Assembly: GCF_946479975.1 (NCBI RefSeq)
Contig: NZ_CAMLIX010000089.1
Coordinates: 1 to 18,420, forward strand
From: an uncultured Flavobacterium sp.
GTDB lineage: Bacteria > Bacteroidota > Bacteroidia > Flavobacteriales > Flavobacteriaceae
Reading direction: 5' to 3'
Length of the DNA stretch: 18,420 nucleotides
Position 1 is the stretch's first letter; each line of letters starts with the position of its first letter. Shown in pieces: positions 1 through 7,616 of this stretch. The position numbers were made by a program, and so were the translations under genes. The notes under the pieces were generated by a model. That model saw only the letters and a list, made by a program, of their open reading frames with translations, had not been told where the DNA came from and did no database searches.

Positions 1-2
1 AT

Positions 3-647
3 CATCAAAAACCAGATGATTATGCAGCTTACAAGTATTCTGACACTTCTTTTGGTTCGACTTGCGAAATGGTTTACAACTTTATCAATTTCTTAAACAA
101 AAGAGAAGATATCGATAAAACCATTGCGACATGTATCTATACGGGAATTTTAACTGACTCAGGTTCGTTTCGTTTCCCTGGAACTACAGGAAATACGCAT
201 CGAATTATAGCCGAATTAATTGATCTGGGAGTAGAAAACACGCAGATTCCAGTTTTATTATTTGACAATAGTTCTTTCAGCAGATTACAGTTGTTAGGCC
301 GTGCTTTGCAAAACATGAAAATTTTTGCAGAACATAAAACTTCTTACATGACACTAACACAAGAAGAATTAGATTCTTTTAATTATGTGAAAGGTGATAC
401 AGAAGGAATTGTAAATTATGGTTTAAGTATAAAAGATATTGTATTTACAGCTATTTTTATCGAAAATAAAGACGAGGGTATTATTAAGATTTCTTTCCGT
501 TCTCAAGGAGGTTTTGATGTAAATCAGTTTGCAAGAGACCATTTTAATGGCGGAGGACATAGTAATGCTGCAGGCGGAAGATCTGAAGTTTCGATGGAAG
601 AAACGGTAAAGAAATTTGAAGATTTAGTAACAAAACTAACATTATAG
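3..647 (+). CDS. nrnA: DHH/DHHA1 phosphoesterase, NrnA-like oligoribonuclease/pAp phosphatase (5' truncated)
   Basis: Three-prime part of a DHH-family phosphoesterase; the start lies outside the window. The reading frame is open from base 3, upstream of the first ATG at 69, and begins HQKPDDYAAYKYSDTSFGS. The leading His, with the preceding bases AT, fits the end of the DHH metal-binding motif. The C-terminal DHHA1 substrate-binding domain is clear from FNGGGHSNAAGG at about 545-582, the usual GGGH signature. Proteins of this family degrade very short RNAs (nanoRNA) and dephosphorylate 3'-phosphoadenosine 5'-phosphate in the cytoplasm, using Mn ions. The stop is 7 bp before gldI, so it is probably the upstream member of the gldI-PPIase transcription unit. 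The family call is firm. The exact substrate (nanoRNA, pAp or c-di-AMP/pApA) is inferred from family membership. Confidence 0.9.
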   Translation, partial: HQKPDDYAAYKYSDTSFGSTCEMVYNFINFLNKREDIDKTIATCIYTGILTDSGSFRFPGTTGNTHRIIAELIDLGVENTQIPVLLFDNSSFSRLQLLGRALQNMKIFAEHKTSYMTLTQEELDSFNYVKGDTEGIVNYGLSIKDIVFTAIFIENKDEGIIKISFRSQGGFDVNQFARDHFNGGGHSNAAGGRSEVSMEETVKKFEDLVTKLTL

Positions 648-654
648 CCCAAAC

Positions 655-1305
<651 letters not shown>

Positions 1306-1320
1306 AAAACAATATCTTAA

Positions 1321-2397
1321 ATGAAAAAGATTATTTTATTATTACTAATAACCGTTAGCTCATTTTATTCTTGTAAAGACGACCACAGCGCTCTGCCAGA
1401 TGGTTTATATGCCGATATCGAAACAAACAAAGGTCATATCATTGTGGAATTAGATTATAAAAAAGCACCAATTACAGTTGCCAATTTTATAACTCTAGCC
1501 GAAGGAAAAAACGAATTTGTTACAGACGAAAATTTAAAAAAGAAACCGTTTTTTAATGGTTTGAAATTCCACAGAGTTATCGAAAACTTTATGATTCAAA
1601 CTGGTGATCCTTTAGGAACTGGTTCTGGAGATACTGGATATAAATTTAAAGATGAATTTTCAGATCTAAAATTTGACAAAGCCGGTCTTTTAGCAATGGC
1701 AAACAATGGTCCTGGAACAAACAGCAGCCAATTTTTTATTACTCACGTTGAAACTCCTTGGTTAAACAATCTGCATACTATTTTCGGTCATGTTGTGAGT
1801 GTAAAAGATCAAGAAGTAGTAAATAAAGTAGTTCAAGGAGATAATCTTGTTTCGGTAACGATTATCAGAAATGGTGAAGCTGCAAAGAAATTTGATGCTG
1901 TAAAAGTATTCCATGATTATTTTGCTGACATTTCAAAAGAGCAGATTAAAGCAACTGAAGTTCAAAAAGAAAAAGTGGCTTATTACGCTTCTATCAAACC
2001 AAAAGCGACTAAAACAACAAGCGGATTAGAGTTTGTAATTACTGAAAAAGGAACTGGTAAAAAACCAGCTGCTGGAACTCAAGTTTACATTCATTATGCA
2101 GGTTTTCTTGAAAATGGAACTTTGTTCGATACAAGTTCTGAAGAAACTGCAAAACAATTCGGAAAATTTGATCAAGCAAGAGCAAATGCGCAAGCATACA
2201 AAGCAATTGAATTTAAAGCCGGAAGCAAAGGTGGTCTAATTCCTGGTTTTATCGAAGGAGTTGAACAGCTTTCTATTGGAGACAAAGCCATTGTTTTTAT
2301 TCCAAGTCATTTGGCATACGGAGAAACTGGTGCAGGAGGTGTAATTCCGCCAAATGCTAACATTATTTTCGAAATTCAATTAACAGAAAAACCATAA
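1321..2397 (+). CDS. Cyclophilin-FKBP fusion peptidyl-prolyl isomerase, lipoprotein
   Basis: A 358-residue protein with two unrelated prolyl isomerase folds in one chain. Signal peptide 1-17 ends FYSC, giving a lipidated Cys18. A cyclophilin domain covers about 28-186, with LKFHRVIENFMIQTGDP (catalytic Arg and Gln equivalents), NSSQFFITH and PWLNNLHTIFGHV containing the usual Trp. An FKBP domain covers about 237-357, with VYIHYAGFLENGTLFDTS, GLIPGFIEGVEQLSIGDKA and AYGETGAGGVIPPNANIIFEI. The FKBP part has a roughly 20-residue insertion between the FDTS strand and the FKAG strand. The expected role is folding of periplasmic or outer-membrane proteins. The residues after Cys18 are KDD, similar to the lipoprotein export signals described in Bacteroidota, so surface exposure is possible but inferred. 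It sits between gldI and a paralogous fusion and is probably cotranscribed with them. Confidence 0.93.
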   Translation: MKKIILLLLITVSSFYSCKDDHSALPDGLYADIETNKGHIIVELDYKKAPITVANFITLAEGKNEFVTDENLKKKPFFNGLKFHRVIENFMIQTGDPLGTGSGDTGYKFKDEFSDLKFDKAGLLAMANNGPGTNSSQFFITHVETPWLNNLHTIFGHVVSVKDQEVVNKVVQGDNLVSVTIIRNGEAAKKFDAVKVFHDYFADISKEQIKATEVQKEKVAYYASIKPKATKTTSGLEFVITEKGTGKKPAAGTQVYIHYAGFLENGTLFDTSSEETAKQFGKFDQARANAQAYKAIEFKAGSKGGLIPGFIEGVEQLSIGDKAIVFIPSHLAYGETGAGGVIPPNANIIFEIQLTEKP

Positions 2398-2433
2398 AGA
2401 ATCTAATATTTAAAGACTTAAATCTGAGAAGTA

Positions 2434-3579
2434 ATGAAGTTTAAAATCTTATTTTTATTCTGCTTAGCAGTAGTAAATATTCAAGCGCAGACTAAAAAGC
2501 CCGCTGCAAAACCTGCAGCAAAGGCTAAAACGACAACAGCAGCAAAACCTGCTACTAAACCAAGCACAGACCCGAACGACGGAATTTTTGCTACAATTTC
2601 AACTTCAAAAGGAGATATTGTAGTTTCTTTAGAATATACTAAAGCACCTGTAACGGTGGCAAACTTTATTAGTTTGGCTGAAGGGAAAAATCCGTATGTG
2701 AAAGTGGAAAAATTAAAAGGAAAGCCATTTTATGATGGTTTAAAATTTCACAGAGTGATAAATGATTTCATGATTCAAGGGGGAGATCCGCTAGGAACTG
2801 GTGCTGGAGATCCTGGTTACTCTTTTAAAGATGAGTTTGTATCTGAATTGAAATTTGAGAAAGGCGGTGTTTTGGCAATGGCAAATTCAGGCCCTGCAAC
2901 AAACGGAAGCCAATTTTTTATTACACATAAAGATACGCCTTGGTTAAACGGAAAACACACTATTTTTGGACATGTAGTGTCTGGAATGGACAATGTAAAT
3001 AAAATTGTTCAGGACGATATTATGACTAAAATCACGATTACACGTAAAGGCGCTGCAGCGAAAAAATTTGATGCTGTAAAAGTTTTTAGTGATGAGATGA
3101 AACAAGGTGATGTAAAAAAGGAAGAAGCTAAAAAAGTAGTTACTGCAAAAGCAGCTTATTTTGCAGCAACAAAAGCCAAAGCAACTGCAACACCATCTGG
3201 TTTAAAATATGTTGTGACTAAAAAAGGAACTGGTATAAAAGGTGCTGAAGGTTCTAATATCTATTTTCATTATGCAGGATACTTTGAAGACGGTACTTTG
3301 TTTGACAGCAGTATTCCTGAAGTAGCAAAAGCTTACGGAAAATATGATGCTAATAGAGATGCGCAAGGCGGCTACAAAGCTTTTCCTTTTGCAGTTGGTA
3401 AAAAAGACGGAATGATTCCTGGCTTTATCGAAGCCCTTGATATGATGACAGATGGAGAAAAAGCGATCTTCTTTCTTCCTTCAAACTTAGCTTACGGAGA
3501 AAAAGGTGCTGGTGGTGTTATTCCGCCAAATGCAACCTTGATTTTCGAAATTGAAACGTATCAAAATCAGCCTAAATAA
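2434..3579 (+). CDS. Cyclophilin-FKBP fusion peptidyl-prolyl isomerase, soluble periplasmic paralogue
   Basis: A 381-residue paralogue of the preceding gene with the same order: signal peptide, cyclophilin domain (about 48-207), then FKBP domain (about 258-380). It differs at the N-terminus: the signal peptide ends IQAQ without a lipobox Cys, so it should be cut by signal peptidase I and released to the periplasm. A linker rich in Lys/Ala/Pro/Thr (KKPAAKPAAKAKTTTAAKP) follows. Cyclophilin motifs LKFHRVINDFMIQGGDP, NGSQFFITH and PWLNGKHTIFGHV are intact. FKBP motifs IYFHYAGYFEDGTLFDSS, GMIPGFIEAL and AYGEKGAGGVIPPNA are intact, and it shares the family-specific insertion before the AFPFAVG strand. 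It starts 36 bp after the paralogue and is followed by a hairpin terminator, which makes it the last gene of the unit. Tandem duplication is the simplest origin. Confidence 0.93.
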   Translation: MKFKILFLFCLAVVNIQAQTKKPAAKPAAKAKTTTAAKPATKPSTDPNDGIFATISTSKGDIVVSLEYTKAPVTVANFISLAEGKNPYVKVEKLKGKPFYDGLKFHRVINDFMIQGGDPLGTGAGDPGYSFKDEFVSELKFEKGGVLAMANSGPATNGSQFFITHKDTPWLNGKHTIFGHVVSGMDNVNKIVQDDIMTKITITRKGAAAKKFDAVKVFSDEMKQGDVKKEEAKKVVTAKAAYFAATKAKATATPSGLKYVVTKKGTGIKGAEGSNIYFHYAGYFEDGTLFDSSIPEVAKAYGKYDANRDAQGGYKAFPFAVGKKDGMIPGFIEALDMMTDGEKAIFFLPSNLAYGEKGAGGVIPPNATLIFEIETYQNQPK

Positions 3580-3612
3580 TTACAAAAGAATTTTTAATTA
3601 TTTGTAAAATAT

Positions 3613-3646
3613 AAAACCATCAAAATTAGTTTTTTGATGGTTTTTT
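3613..3646 (+). terminator. Rho-independent terminator of the PPIase unit
   Basis: An inverted repeat AAAACCATCAAAA / TTTTTTGATGGTTTTTT with a four-base loop ends in a run of six T. It lies 33 bp after the second fusion PPIase stop and closes the nrnA-gldI-PPIase cluster. It could also work weakly on the other strand because the A tract is symmetrical. Confidence 0.85.
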
Positions 3647-3764
3647 CATTTTTGAAACATTCTAAATTTTACATATTTCATAATTGAAGGCTTTAAAAAT
3701 CGATTTTTTTACTTTTTAAGCACTATTCTCAACATAGTACAATTATATCCTAAATAAAATAGCT

Positions 3765-3772
3765 TACCTTTG
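3765..3772 (+). promoter_or_regulatory. Putative -7 element of the DMT permease promoter
   Basis: TACCTTTG matches the Bacteroidota housekeeping -7 consensus TAnnTTTG and lies 27 bp before the permease ATG. No good TTG is found at the expected -33 position, so this is a consensus call only. Confidence 0.55.
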
Positions 3773-3799
3773 CCGGCTAAATTTTTTAAACAATAAATC

Positions 3800-4699
3800 A
3801 TGACGTCACAAAATAATGTATTAAAAGGTGTTTTTCTAGTCGCTTTAGGAGCCACAACCTACGGAATGCTGGCAACATTTGTAAAAATGGCTTACACCGA
3901 AGGATACACAACTGCAGAAGTGACGACTTCACAATTTATTTATGGAATTATTGGAATTCTTTTAATCAATCTTTTCCAGAGAATTAAAAACAAAAATACA
4001 GCTGTAAAAGCAACTCCAAAAAATATTTTTAATTTAATGCTTGCCGGAACTTCACTAGGAATGACTAGTTTATTTTACTATCTGGCTGTAAAATATATTC
4101 CAGTTTCTATAGGAATCGTTTTGCTGATGCAGACCGTTTGGATGGGAGTTTTGCTTGAAATGATTTTAGAAAAAAAACTGCCTTCTAAACAAAAAGTAAT
4201 TGCTGTATTTATTGTGCTTTTTGGGACTGTTCTAGCTACAAATCTTATCAACAGCGACATTTCATTAGATTGGCGTGGTTTAATGTGGGGAATCTTAGCA
4301 GCTGCTTCTTTTACGACTACAATGTTTACAGCTAATAGCGTTGCAACCGAAATCTCATCGGCGCAAAGAAGTCTTTATATGCTTTTAGGAGGTTCTATTA
4401 TTGTTTTCTCTTTCGCTTTTGCCACACAAGAAACGGCTTTTAATCTTGAAATTTTCTTGAAATGGGGAATCGTACTTTCCTTGTTTGGAACAATAATTCC
4501 GCCGCTTTTAATGACAGCTGGTTTTCCGTTAACAGGAATTGGATTAGGAAGTATTGTTTCTGCCCTTGAACTGCCTGTTTCTGTTATGATGGCCTATGTT
4601 TTATTAGATGAAAAAGTAATTTTTTCTCAATGGGCTGGAATTGTATTAATTATTCTTGCCATAATTATTATGAACGTAAATTTCAACCGAAATAAATAA
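3800..4699 (+). CDS. EamA/DMT-superfamily multipass permease
   Basis: A 299-residue integral membrane protein with about ten hydrophobic segments in two similar halves, the normal size and organisation of the drug/metabolite transporter superfamily with two EamA repeats. Segment 1 is about 8-28, followed by segments near 45-60, 78-97 and 100-122; the second half begins around 159. The stretch FYYLAVKYIPVSIGIVLLMQ at the end of the first half is typical of EamA proteins, and the protein ends in a short positively charged tail (FNRNK). Such proteins export or import small metabolites such as amino acids or purines across the inner membrane; the substrate cannot be told from sequence. It appears monocistronic: a terminator lies upstream, a -7 box is present, and 87 bp separate it from the next gene. 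The annotated start fits the TAnnTTTG element just ahead. Confidence 0.9.
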   Translation: MTSQNNVLKGVFLVALGATTYGMLATFVKMAYTEGYTTAEVTTSQFIYGIIGILLINLFQRIKNKNTAVKATPKNIFNLMLAGTSLGMTSLFYYLAVKYIPVSIGIVLLMQTVWMGVLLEMILEKKLPSKQKVIAVFIVLFGTVLATNLINSDISLDWRGLMWGILAAASFTTTMFTANSVATEISSAQRSLYMLLGGSIIVFSFAFATQETAFNLEIFLKWGIVLSLFGTIIPPLLMTAGFPLTGIGLGSIVSALELPVSVMMAYVLLDEKVIFSQWAGIVLIILAIIIMNVNFNRNK

Positions 4700-4786
4700 C
4701 TCAAAATACGCATTATTAAAAAAAGACTACTTGTAGTGCAATAATTGTTAAATTTTTTATAAATTCGTGATATACAATTACATATC

Positions 4787-5143
4787 ATGACTTTACCTTG
4801 GCATTTATACTTAATGGCTTTACTTTATATTGGTGCTGGAATTAACCATTTTAGAAAGCCAGAAATGTATATTAAGATTATTCCCCCCGCGTTTAAAAAC
4901 CCCCGATTACTAAATATTTTAAGTGGTGCTGCCGAAATTATTTTAGGCATACTCCTAACCTTGCCTTTTACGTCACATATGGCTGCGTGGGGAATTATAG
5001 TTTTACTAATTGCTATTTTTCCTGCAAATGTTTATATGTTATTGAATAAAAAAGCAAGTTTTGGTTTACCAATATCGATTTTATTTGTACGTTTGCCCTT
5101 ACAAATTGTTTTAATTTATTGGGCATACCAATATGTATTCTAA
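4787..5143 (+). CDS. DoxX-like small membrane protein
   Basis: A 118-residue protein of four predicted membrane helices (about 5-20, 44-62, 68-86 and 98-116). It has the signature N-terminal GAGINHFRKPEMYIKIIPP followed by LLNILSGAAEIILGI, a pattern of DoxX-like/MauE-related membrane proteins. The family is named after a subunit of archaeal thiosulfate:quinone oxidoreductase. Most bacterial members have no assigned biochemical role, though some are linked to redox or stress responses. It precedes aqpZ by only 29 bp with no visible terminator, so the two are probably cotranscribed. The near-consensus box TAAATTCG at 4760-4767, 19 bp before the ATG, may serve as its -7 element. Family placement is from pattern recognition; function is unknown. 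Confidence 0.78.
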   Translation: MTLPWHLYLMALLYIGAGINHFRKPEMYIKIIPPAFKNPRLLNILSGAAEIILGILLTLPFTSHMAAWGIIVLLIAIFPANVYMLLNKKASFGLPISILFVRLPLQIVLIYWAYQYVF

Positions 5144-5172
5144 CATTAACCATTTATTAAATTATTTTTATC

Positions 5173-5880
5173 ATGAAAAAATTATTTGCTGAGTTCTTCG
5201 GAACGTATTGGCTTGTTTTTGGAGGTTGCGGAAGTGCATTATTTGCTGCCGGCTTTCCTCAATTAGGGATCGGATTTGCTGGTGTTGCATTAGCATTTGG
5301 TTTGACTGTTTTAACAATGGCTTATGCTGTTGGTCATATTTCTGGAGGTCATTTTAATCCAGCTGTTTCAATTGGTTTATGGGCAGGAGGAAGATTTTCT
5401 GCTAAAGATCTTGCTCCTTACATCATTGCACAATGTGTAGGTGCTATCGCTGCTGCAGGAACTTTGTACACAATTGCTTCTGGAAAAGCAGGATTTGTAA
5501 TCGATAATACCAAAGCTGGAGCATTTGCATCGAATGGTTTTGGATCATTTTCTCCTGATGGATATTCTCTACCAGCGTGTTTTATTGCTGAATTTGTATT
5601 GACTTTATTTTTCCTTTTAATTATTTTGGGTGCTACAGATAAATTTGCAAGCACACCTTTCTGTGGAGTAGCTATTGGTTTAGGATTAACGTTAATTCAC
5701 TTAATTAGTATTCCTATTACGAATACTTCTGTAAATCCTGCTAGATCTTTATCACAAGCAATTTTTGTTGGAGGAACACCTTTAACTCAAGTTTGGTTAT
5801 TTTGGGTTGCTCCTATTTTGGGTGCAATAGCGGCAGGATTTATTTATAAGTCTTTACTTCAAAATCACAACGAAAAATAA
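5173..5880 (+). CDS. aqpZ: Aquaporin Z, water channel
   Basis: A 235-residue six-helix aquaporin. Both pore loops are intact: [11 protein letters not shown] with NPA at 62-64 and NTSVNPARS with NPA at 188-190. The selectivity-filter residues of water-specific channels are present as Phe42, His176, Thr185 and Arg191, matching E. coli AqpZ Phe43, His174, Thr183 and Arg189. This argues for a strict water channel, not a glycerol facilitator. Long stretches look nearly identical to E. coli AqpZ as I remember it, for example [20 protein letters not shown] and [19 protein letters not shown], so the family and subtype call is very secure. It sits between a DoxX-like protein and a GlsB-type membrane protein with gaps of 29 and 32 bp, suggesting an envelope or osmotic stress unit. 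No separate promoter is evident. Confidence 0.97.
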   Translation: MKKLFAEFFGTYWLVFGGCGSALFAAGFPQLGIGFAGVALAFGLTVLTMAYAVGHISGGHFNPAVSIGLWAGGRFSAKDLAPYIIAQCVGAIAAAGTLYTIASGKAGFVIDNTKAGAFASNGFGSFSPDGYSLPACFIAEFVLTLFFLLIILGATDKFASTPFCGVAIGLGLTLIHLISIPITNTSVNPARSLSQAIFVGGTPLTQVWLFWVAPILGAIAAGFIYKSLLQNHNEK

Positions 5881-5912
5881 TTCAATTCAATCAATTCATT
5901 AAAATAAAAAAT

Positions 5913-6152
5913 ATGGAATTTTTATATTTCTTACTTATAGGTGCACTTTCTGGATGGCTTGCTGGTCAAATTTGGAAAGGAGCAGGTTTCGGACTAATTG
6001 GCAATATTATTGTTGGAATCATAGGCGGCTTTATCGGCGGATGGATTGCTACAAAACTTGGTATTGGAGGCGGCGGATTGCTTTGGCAGATTTTAATTGC
6101 TGTTGGCGGCGCGTGGGTTTTACTATTCATAATAAGCCTCATCAAGAAATAA
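5913..6152 (+). CDS. GlsB/YeaQ/YmgE family stress-response membrane protein
   Basis: A 79-residue very hydrophobic, glycine-rich protein with three membrane segments (about 2-18, 26-48 and 54-76). It shows the family pattern GALSGWLAGQIWKGAGFGLI followed by NIIVGIIGGFIGGWI, and ends in a short Lys-rich tail. This is the transglycosylase-associated protein family (GlsB/YeaQ/YmgE), of typical length for a member. Homologues are commonly induced by general stress; a precise biochemical activity is not established. It starts 32 bp after aqpZ and is followed by a terminator at 6186-6226, so it is likely the last gene of the DoxX-like/aqpZ unit. The alternative +2 frame ORF at 5954-6166 has no family character and is a shadow. 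Confidence 0.9.
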   Translation: MEFLYFLLIGALSGWLAGQIWKGAGFGLIGNIIVGIIGGFIGGWIATKLGIGGGGLLWQILIAVGGAWVLLFIISLIKK

Positions 6153-6185
6153 TAATTATAAAATAGTTAATTATTAATTTTTTAA

Positions 6186-6226
6186 AGAGAAAATCGGATA
6201 TATTTATATTTGGTTTTCTCTTTTTC
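6186..6226 (+). terminator. Terminator after the GlsB-type gene
   Basis: The stem AGAGAAAATC / GGTTTTCTCT, with one G-T pair and a 16-base AT-rich loop, is followed by a T-rich tract. It lies 33 bp after the stop and fits termination of the DoxX-like/aqpZ/GlsB unit. Confidence 0.72.
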
Positions 6227-6277
6227 TTTGGATAAAATCGACAGGAAAATATTCTTTCAACTCAATATTGCTATATT

Positions 6278-7105
6278 ATGAACGAAATTATTTCTTACTT
6301 CAGCACGATTCCATCTTCACACAGAAGTCTTATTCTTGTTGGCGGAATTACGATTTTTTGGCTTATCGAAAATACATTTCCTTTATTCCGAATGCAGTAT
6401 AAAAAGTGGCCTCATGCGGGAATAAATTTCTTTTTTACTTTCACAACCATTGTCGTCAATTTTATTCTGGCTTTCATTCTAATTAAAACAGCCTGCTGGA
6501 CAATAGAAAATCAGTTTGGAATTTTGCAATGGCTTCCTGCCCTTCCAATTTGGATTTACACATTACTTGGCTTATTACTTTTGGATTTAATTGGTGCTTA
6601 TTTGGCACATTTTGTCCAACATAAATTTAAGTTTCTATGGCAGTTTCATATCGTACATCATACAGATACTTGGATCGATACTACAACCGCCAATAGACAT
6701 CATCCTGGTGAAAGTGTGATTCGATTTATTTTTACCACTCTAGGCGTTTTAGTTGTTGGAGCACCAATGTGGATGGTTTTTCTGTATCAATCCTTATCTG
6801 TAGTTGCTTCTCAATTTAATCACGCTAATATTTCGCTTCCAGAAAAACTAGATGTTTTGTTGAGTTATTTTATTGTTTCTCCAAATATGCACAAAGTCCA
6901 CCATCATTATGTGCTGCCTTACACAGACAGTAATTATGGAAACATCTTTTCGGTTTGGGATAGGATTTTTGGCACTTTTACCTATTTACCCAAAGAACAT
7001 ATTATTTATGGTGTAGATACTCATATGAACCCTGTAGAAAACAATGAATTAAAGAATCTGCTAAAAATACCATTTCAAAAATCACGATCCTTCAAAAACA
7101 GTTAA
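6278..7105 (+). CDS. Fatty acid hydroxylase/sterol desaturase family membrane di-iron enzyme
   Basis: A 275-residue integral membrane protein with the eight-histidine signature of the fatty acid hydroxylase superfamily: HxxxH at 111-115 (HFVQH), HxxHH at 124-128 (HIVHH), a further HH at 141-142 and HxxHHH at 205-210 (HKVHHH). Hydrophobic segments lie at about 17-36, 49-73, 90-110 and 150-175, which places the His clusters on the cytoplasmic side as is usual. These enzymes use a non-haem di-iron centre and O2 to hydroxylate or desaturate lipids, carotenoids or sterol-like compounds. The substrate here is unknown; no carotenoid or lipid genes adjoin it. It is preceded by a terminator and followed by a 120-bp gap, so it is likely transcribed alone. 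Start ATG 6278 fits the family N-terminus. Confidence 0.9.
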   Translation: MNEIISYFSTIPSSHRSLILVGGITIFWLIENTFPLFRMQYKKWPHAGINFFFTFTTIVVNFILAFILIKTACWTIENQFGILQWLPALPIWIYTLLGLLLLDLIGAYLAHFVQHKFKFLWQFHIVHHTDTWIDTTTANRHHPGESVIRFIFTTLGVLVVGAPMWMVFLYQSLSVVASQFNHANISLPEKLDVLLSYFIVSPNMHKVHHHYVLPYTDSNYGNIFSVWDRIFGTFTYLPKEHIIYGVDTHMNPVENNELKNLLKIPFQKSRSFKNS

Positions 7106-7225
7106 AATCATTAAAAAAAGTGGACTTTACTGAACCAACCTATTCTTTTTTTTTTTAATATTGATACAGAAATTGAGAATCAATCTATTAAACTAAAAAC
7201 CCTGTTTTGAATTAATTTTCACGAG

Positions 7226-7504
7226 ATGAAAAAGAGTAGCCGTAAAGAATTGACTTGGGAGCAAACCGAAAAACTTGTTTCGTTAGCTTTAGAAGAAAAA
7301 AATCCATTTGAAATTATAAAAAAAGAATATGGGTTAGCAGAAAAAGAAGTTCTGGAAATCATGAAAAAGAAAATGCCTCTTGAGAAATTTGAGATGTGGA
7401 AAAAGAAGGCAGTTGCGAACAAACCAAAACCAAAACCAGTGAAAATAGATGATTTTGATGAAGATTTGGATGGAAAATATTATATAAAAAATAAATTCGA
7501 CTAA
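7226..7504 (+). CDS. DUF2805/TIGR03643 family protein of unknown function
   Basis: A 92-residue basic cytoplasmic protein without a signal peptide. The core ELTWEQTEKLVSLALEEK, then NPFEIIKKEYGLAEKEVLEI and MPLEKFEMWKKK, matches the small DUF2805/TIGR03643 family. It reads like a helix-turn-helix-like segment (about 10-48) followed by a basic helix. The protein ends with a Lys/Pro linker (KPKPKPVK) and an acidic segment DDFDEDLDGKYYIKNKFD. I know of no established function; a nucleic-acid-binding role is only suggested by the basic HTH-like look. It is flanked by gaps on both sides and ends in its own terminator, so it seems monocistronic. The antisense ORF over this span is a shadow. Confidence 0.82.
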   Translation: MKKSSRKELTWEQTEKLVSLALEEKNPFEIIKKEYGLAEKEVLEIMKKKMPLEKFEMWKKKAVANKPKPKPVKIDDFDEDLDGKYYIKNKFD

Positions 7505-7509
7505 CATTT

Positions 7510-7538
7510 AAAGCTCTTGTTTTCAAGGGCTTTTTTTT
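7510..7538 (+). terminator. Terminator after the DUF2805 gene
   Basis: The stem AAAGCTCTTG / CAAGGGCTTT, with one G-T pair and a TTTT loop, is followed by eight T. It begins six bases after the stop. Confidence 0.85.
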
Positions 7539-7577
7539 ATTTTTTAATTTAATGTAATTTTTTTAGTAACTTTTCGA

Positions 7578-7586
7578 TACATTTTG
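7578..7586 (+). promoter_or_regulatory. Putative -7 region of the M61 peptidase promoter
   Basis: TACATTTTG resembles TAnnTTTG with one extra base between the two halves. It lies 30 bp before the ATG at 7617. If used, transcription would begin near 7593, after the alternative TTG codon at 7584, which supports the downstream ATG. Confidence 0.4.
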
Positions 7587-7616
7587 TTACAAATACAAAT
7601 AACTAAACATATACAA

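Noticed and set aside
4726..4737. Short palindrome ACTAC-TT-GTAGT upstream of the DoxX-like gene as an operator
   Set aside because: Only five base pairs per arm and more than 20 bp upstream of a weak -7 box; not above chance.
7147..7158. T-rich run after the fatty acid hydroxylase gene as a terminator
   Set aside because: There is a poly-T tract but no convincing stem directly before it.
7584..7616. Upstream TTG start for the M61 peptidase
   Set aside because: It would add eleven residues before a normal lipoprotein signal peptide and overlaps the likely -7 promoter box, so the ATG at 7617 was used.
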